Source: Mesostigma viride (Eukaryota > Streptophyta > Mesostigmatophyceae > Mesostigmatales > Mesostigmataceae). From it: a DNA stretch of 64,000 nucleotides. The notes beneath the pieces are model-generated. The model had not been told where the DNA came from, made no database searches, and saw only the letters and a list, made by a program, of their open reading frames with translations. A program made the position numbers and the translations under genes. The stretch covers positions 664,570-728,569 of the forward strand of contig RPFO01000103.1 in the NCBI GenBank assembly GCA_009746045.1, written 5' to 3'. The first letter of the stretch is position 1, and every line of letters starts with the position of its first letter. Positions 62,509 through 64,000 of the stretch are shown here, piece after piece.

Positions 62509-63621
62509 TCAAACCTGAGTGTGGGATCCCTCCCCTTCCCCAGGGGACCGCGCGTCCGCGCGCTGGTCGTCGTCATCCGGGGGGCCTTGCTGGAACTTGT
62601 GGGCCCACGCAGGAACACGTGTGCGCGTCTTGAGTCGCGGGCAGTCCTTCTTGAGGTGTCCGATCTCGTTGCACCTGAAGCAGCGGGCCTTGGACACGTC
62701 GATGGTGTGTAGCTGCGTGGTTGGCACCTCATCGTCCTCGGATTCCTCCTCCCGGACGGATTCAACTTCCCGCGGGCTGGCTGAGCGCCGGCACGTGATG
62801 ATGTCGGCCACTTGGAGAAGGTACTGCTGGACGGCATGGATGTCCAGGCGTTCCCAGGGGACCTCCGCGTAGTGTTTCGTAACCTCGTCCAGGAGGTCAG
62901 GGTGAATAGCCTCAAGAAACCGAATCTTGTACTCGGTCCACGTCAGGTCGCCGGTCAGCCGCGCCGCAAAGGAGTCAAAGGTGGTGAGGAACTCCGCCAA
63001 GTCAGTGTTGCCCTGACGTAGGCGGCCGAACTCAAACCGCTCTGTCAGTCGATAGCCGGGAGGGATGAGCTTGCGCCGGATGCGCTCCAGCAGTTCCTCA
63101 ACCGTCTGCGGGTATGACTGAGCCGCCACACTCTCGACGTTAAGCATCCCGACTACTGATGGGTCCATACACTTCACCACCACGTACGGGATCAGCACCT
63201 TGGTAGCCAGCTGCCACTCGTTGTGTTCACACCATACTGTGTACAGCTGCTGCCACATACGAGCCCACTCGTCGATCTCGCGGGGACTCATGCCCGCGTG
63301 GAGCTTGGGCACCGCCTTGAAATCTGGCAGGGGCGGGGCCTTGACCGGCTCTCCCAGGGGCCCGCCCGTCTCGCAGTACGCGGGACTGGAAAAGGTGGGG
63401 GGCTGTTGGCGCCTCGCCCACGCTTCATAATGGGACCCATGGGAGGGGGCATACTGGGCAGACTCGCGCCGAGATACGAGAGCGTCCGCCGCGCGCCAAG
63501 CTGCATAGTCGCCAGTCCCACGTCGGGGTGCGTAGGCGTCAGATTGCCGCCGAAAGGCGAAGCGGTCCGACTCACGCCGCACGCGGACCGACGTGGGCTG
63601 CTCGTAGCCAGGGTCGTCCAA
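62509..63621 (-). CDS. Gag polyprotein of Gypsy-like LTR element
   Basis: An intact 370-codon frame. Residues 1-90 are Arg-rich and repetitive (RRESDRFAFRRQSDAYAPRR). Residues about 120-290 match a retrotransposon Gag helical core (ELLERIRRKLIPPGYRLTER, FGRLRQGNTDLAEFLTTF, YKIRFLEAIHPDLLDEV). A CCHC zinc knuckle follows (CFRCNEIGHLKKDC, CX2CX4HX4C) near residue 325. The ATG at 63621 is the first in a long open frame. The layout matches Gypsy/Metaviridae-like Gag; it would assemble RNA-containing particles. Confidence 0.85.
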   Translation of the reverse strand: MDDPGYEQPTSVRVRRESDRFAFRRQSDAYAPRRGTGDYAAWRAADALVSRRESAQYAPSHGSHYEAWARRQQPPTFSSPAYCETGGPLGEPVKAPPLPDFKAVPKLHAGMSPREIDEWARMWQQLYTVWCEHNEWQLATKVLIPYVVVKCMDPSVVGMLNVESVAAQSYPQTVEELLERIRRKLIPPGYRLTERFEFGRLRQGNTDLAEFLTTFDSFAARLTGDLTWTEYKIRFLEAIHPDLLDEVTKHYAEVPWERLDIHAVQQYLLQVADIITCRRSASPREVESVREEESEDDEVPTTQLHTIDVSKARCFRCNEIGHLKKDCPRLKTRTRVPAWAHKFQQGPPDDDDQRADARSPGEGEGSHTQV

Positions 63622-63670
63622 GGGCAGCCGACTGAAGTTGACATTCGTAGGCGCGCTCCTGGCGGGTGTG

Positions 63671-63935
63671 TATTCTGATCAGACACTCCGCAAAGGTGAA
63701 AACCTTTGCGTTCAGTGCCGGGCCGCGGAAAACGCGGAAAACGCGATCTGCAAATGAATCCGACCGGAATCGAACTGGGGACCTCTCGCACCAATTTTGC
63801 TGACTATAGGACGGACGTCTCCGGTTACCATGGCATCGCCAACTTACACCTACAGTCATCCGCAAAAGTTCTCCTGTCCGGGGAGTGATGCAAGCCTTTC
63901 GGATTTGGTACTAGATAAATCACTCGAGATCTGTG
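63671..63935 (-). repeat. Dispersed 265-bp repeat with tRNA-like B box (SINE candidate), copy 2
   Basis: Nearly identical to 35410-35674. Here it lies just upstream of the Gypsy-like gag, between it and the expected 5' LTR, so it may be an insertion in that element's leader. Confidence 0.6.
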
Positions 63936-64000
63936 TGTAGGAGTACTACACACGTGTCTGCACGCGAGACTTGTTCAGTCTCGCACCGTGAGACGGGCTG
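63936..64000. other. Window end
   Basis: 65 bp with a short inverted motif (gtaggagtac/tactacac). Nothing else supported. Confidence 0.4.

Overview
The window is eukaryotic nuclear DNA. GC-rich exons with GT-AG introns make one 17-kb gene, set in dense nested transposons, satellites and long microsatellites. A receptor-like class III nucleotide cyclase with an extracellular periplasmic-binding-like region, plus LINE, Copia, hAT and gag-only LTR elements, suggests an alga, most plausibly a green alga. This placement is an inference; no rRNA or organelle marker is present to confirm it.

Layout. 1-8700: a Copia retrotransposon (gag, then integrase, a retropepsin-like segment, reverse transcriptase and RNase H). 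Its gag is split by a complete gag-only LTR element (251-3176) with a 5-bp target duplication. 8729-9419: a 691-bp (AAC)n tract. 9420-12650: gene-poor DNA with a long foldback and 7-bp and 62-bp tandem repeats. 12669-16797: a hAT transposon whose transposase frame breaks at a 9-base homopolymer. 17382-34396: a 12-exon receptor cyclase gene, whose exon phases join into about 1,572 codons if two single-base frame breaks are allowed for. 34397-42440: dispersed SINE-like repeats, a 1,502-bp non-autonomous hAT element with a perfect 8-bp target duplication, a 307-bp tandem duplication, and an ORF1-only LINE derivative. 42441-56760: a degenerate minus-strand LINE, split inside its reverse transcriptase by an 11,098-bp element (43533-54630) whose two ends are inverted 3-kb satellite arrays. 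57043-57587: two roughly 207-bp palindromes. 57589-58686: a second ORF1-only LINE derivative. 60209-63621: an LTR, polypurine tract and gag of a second, Gypsy-like element with no recognisable pol.

Most notable points: (1) several introns of the cyclase gene contain tandem, degenerate copies of the adjoining exon/intron junction; (2) the 11.1-kb element with inverted satellite arms looks like an undescribed type of transposon; (3) the two palindromes differ by changes matched in both arms; (4) four retroelement copies keep only their structural (gag/ORF1) protein.
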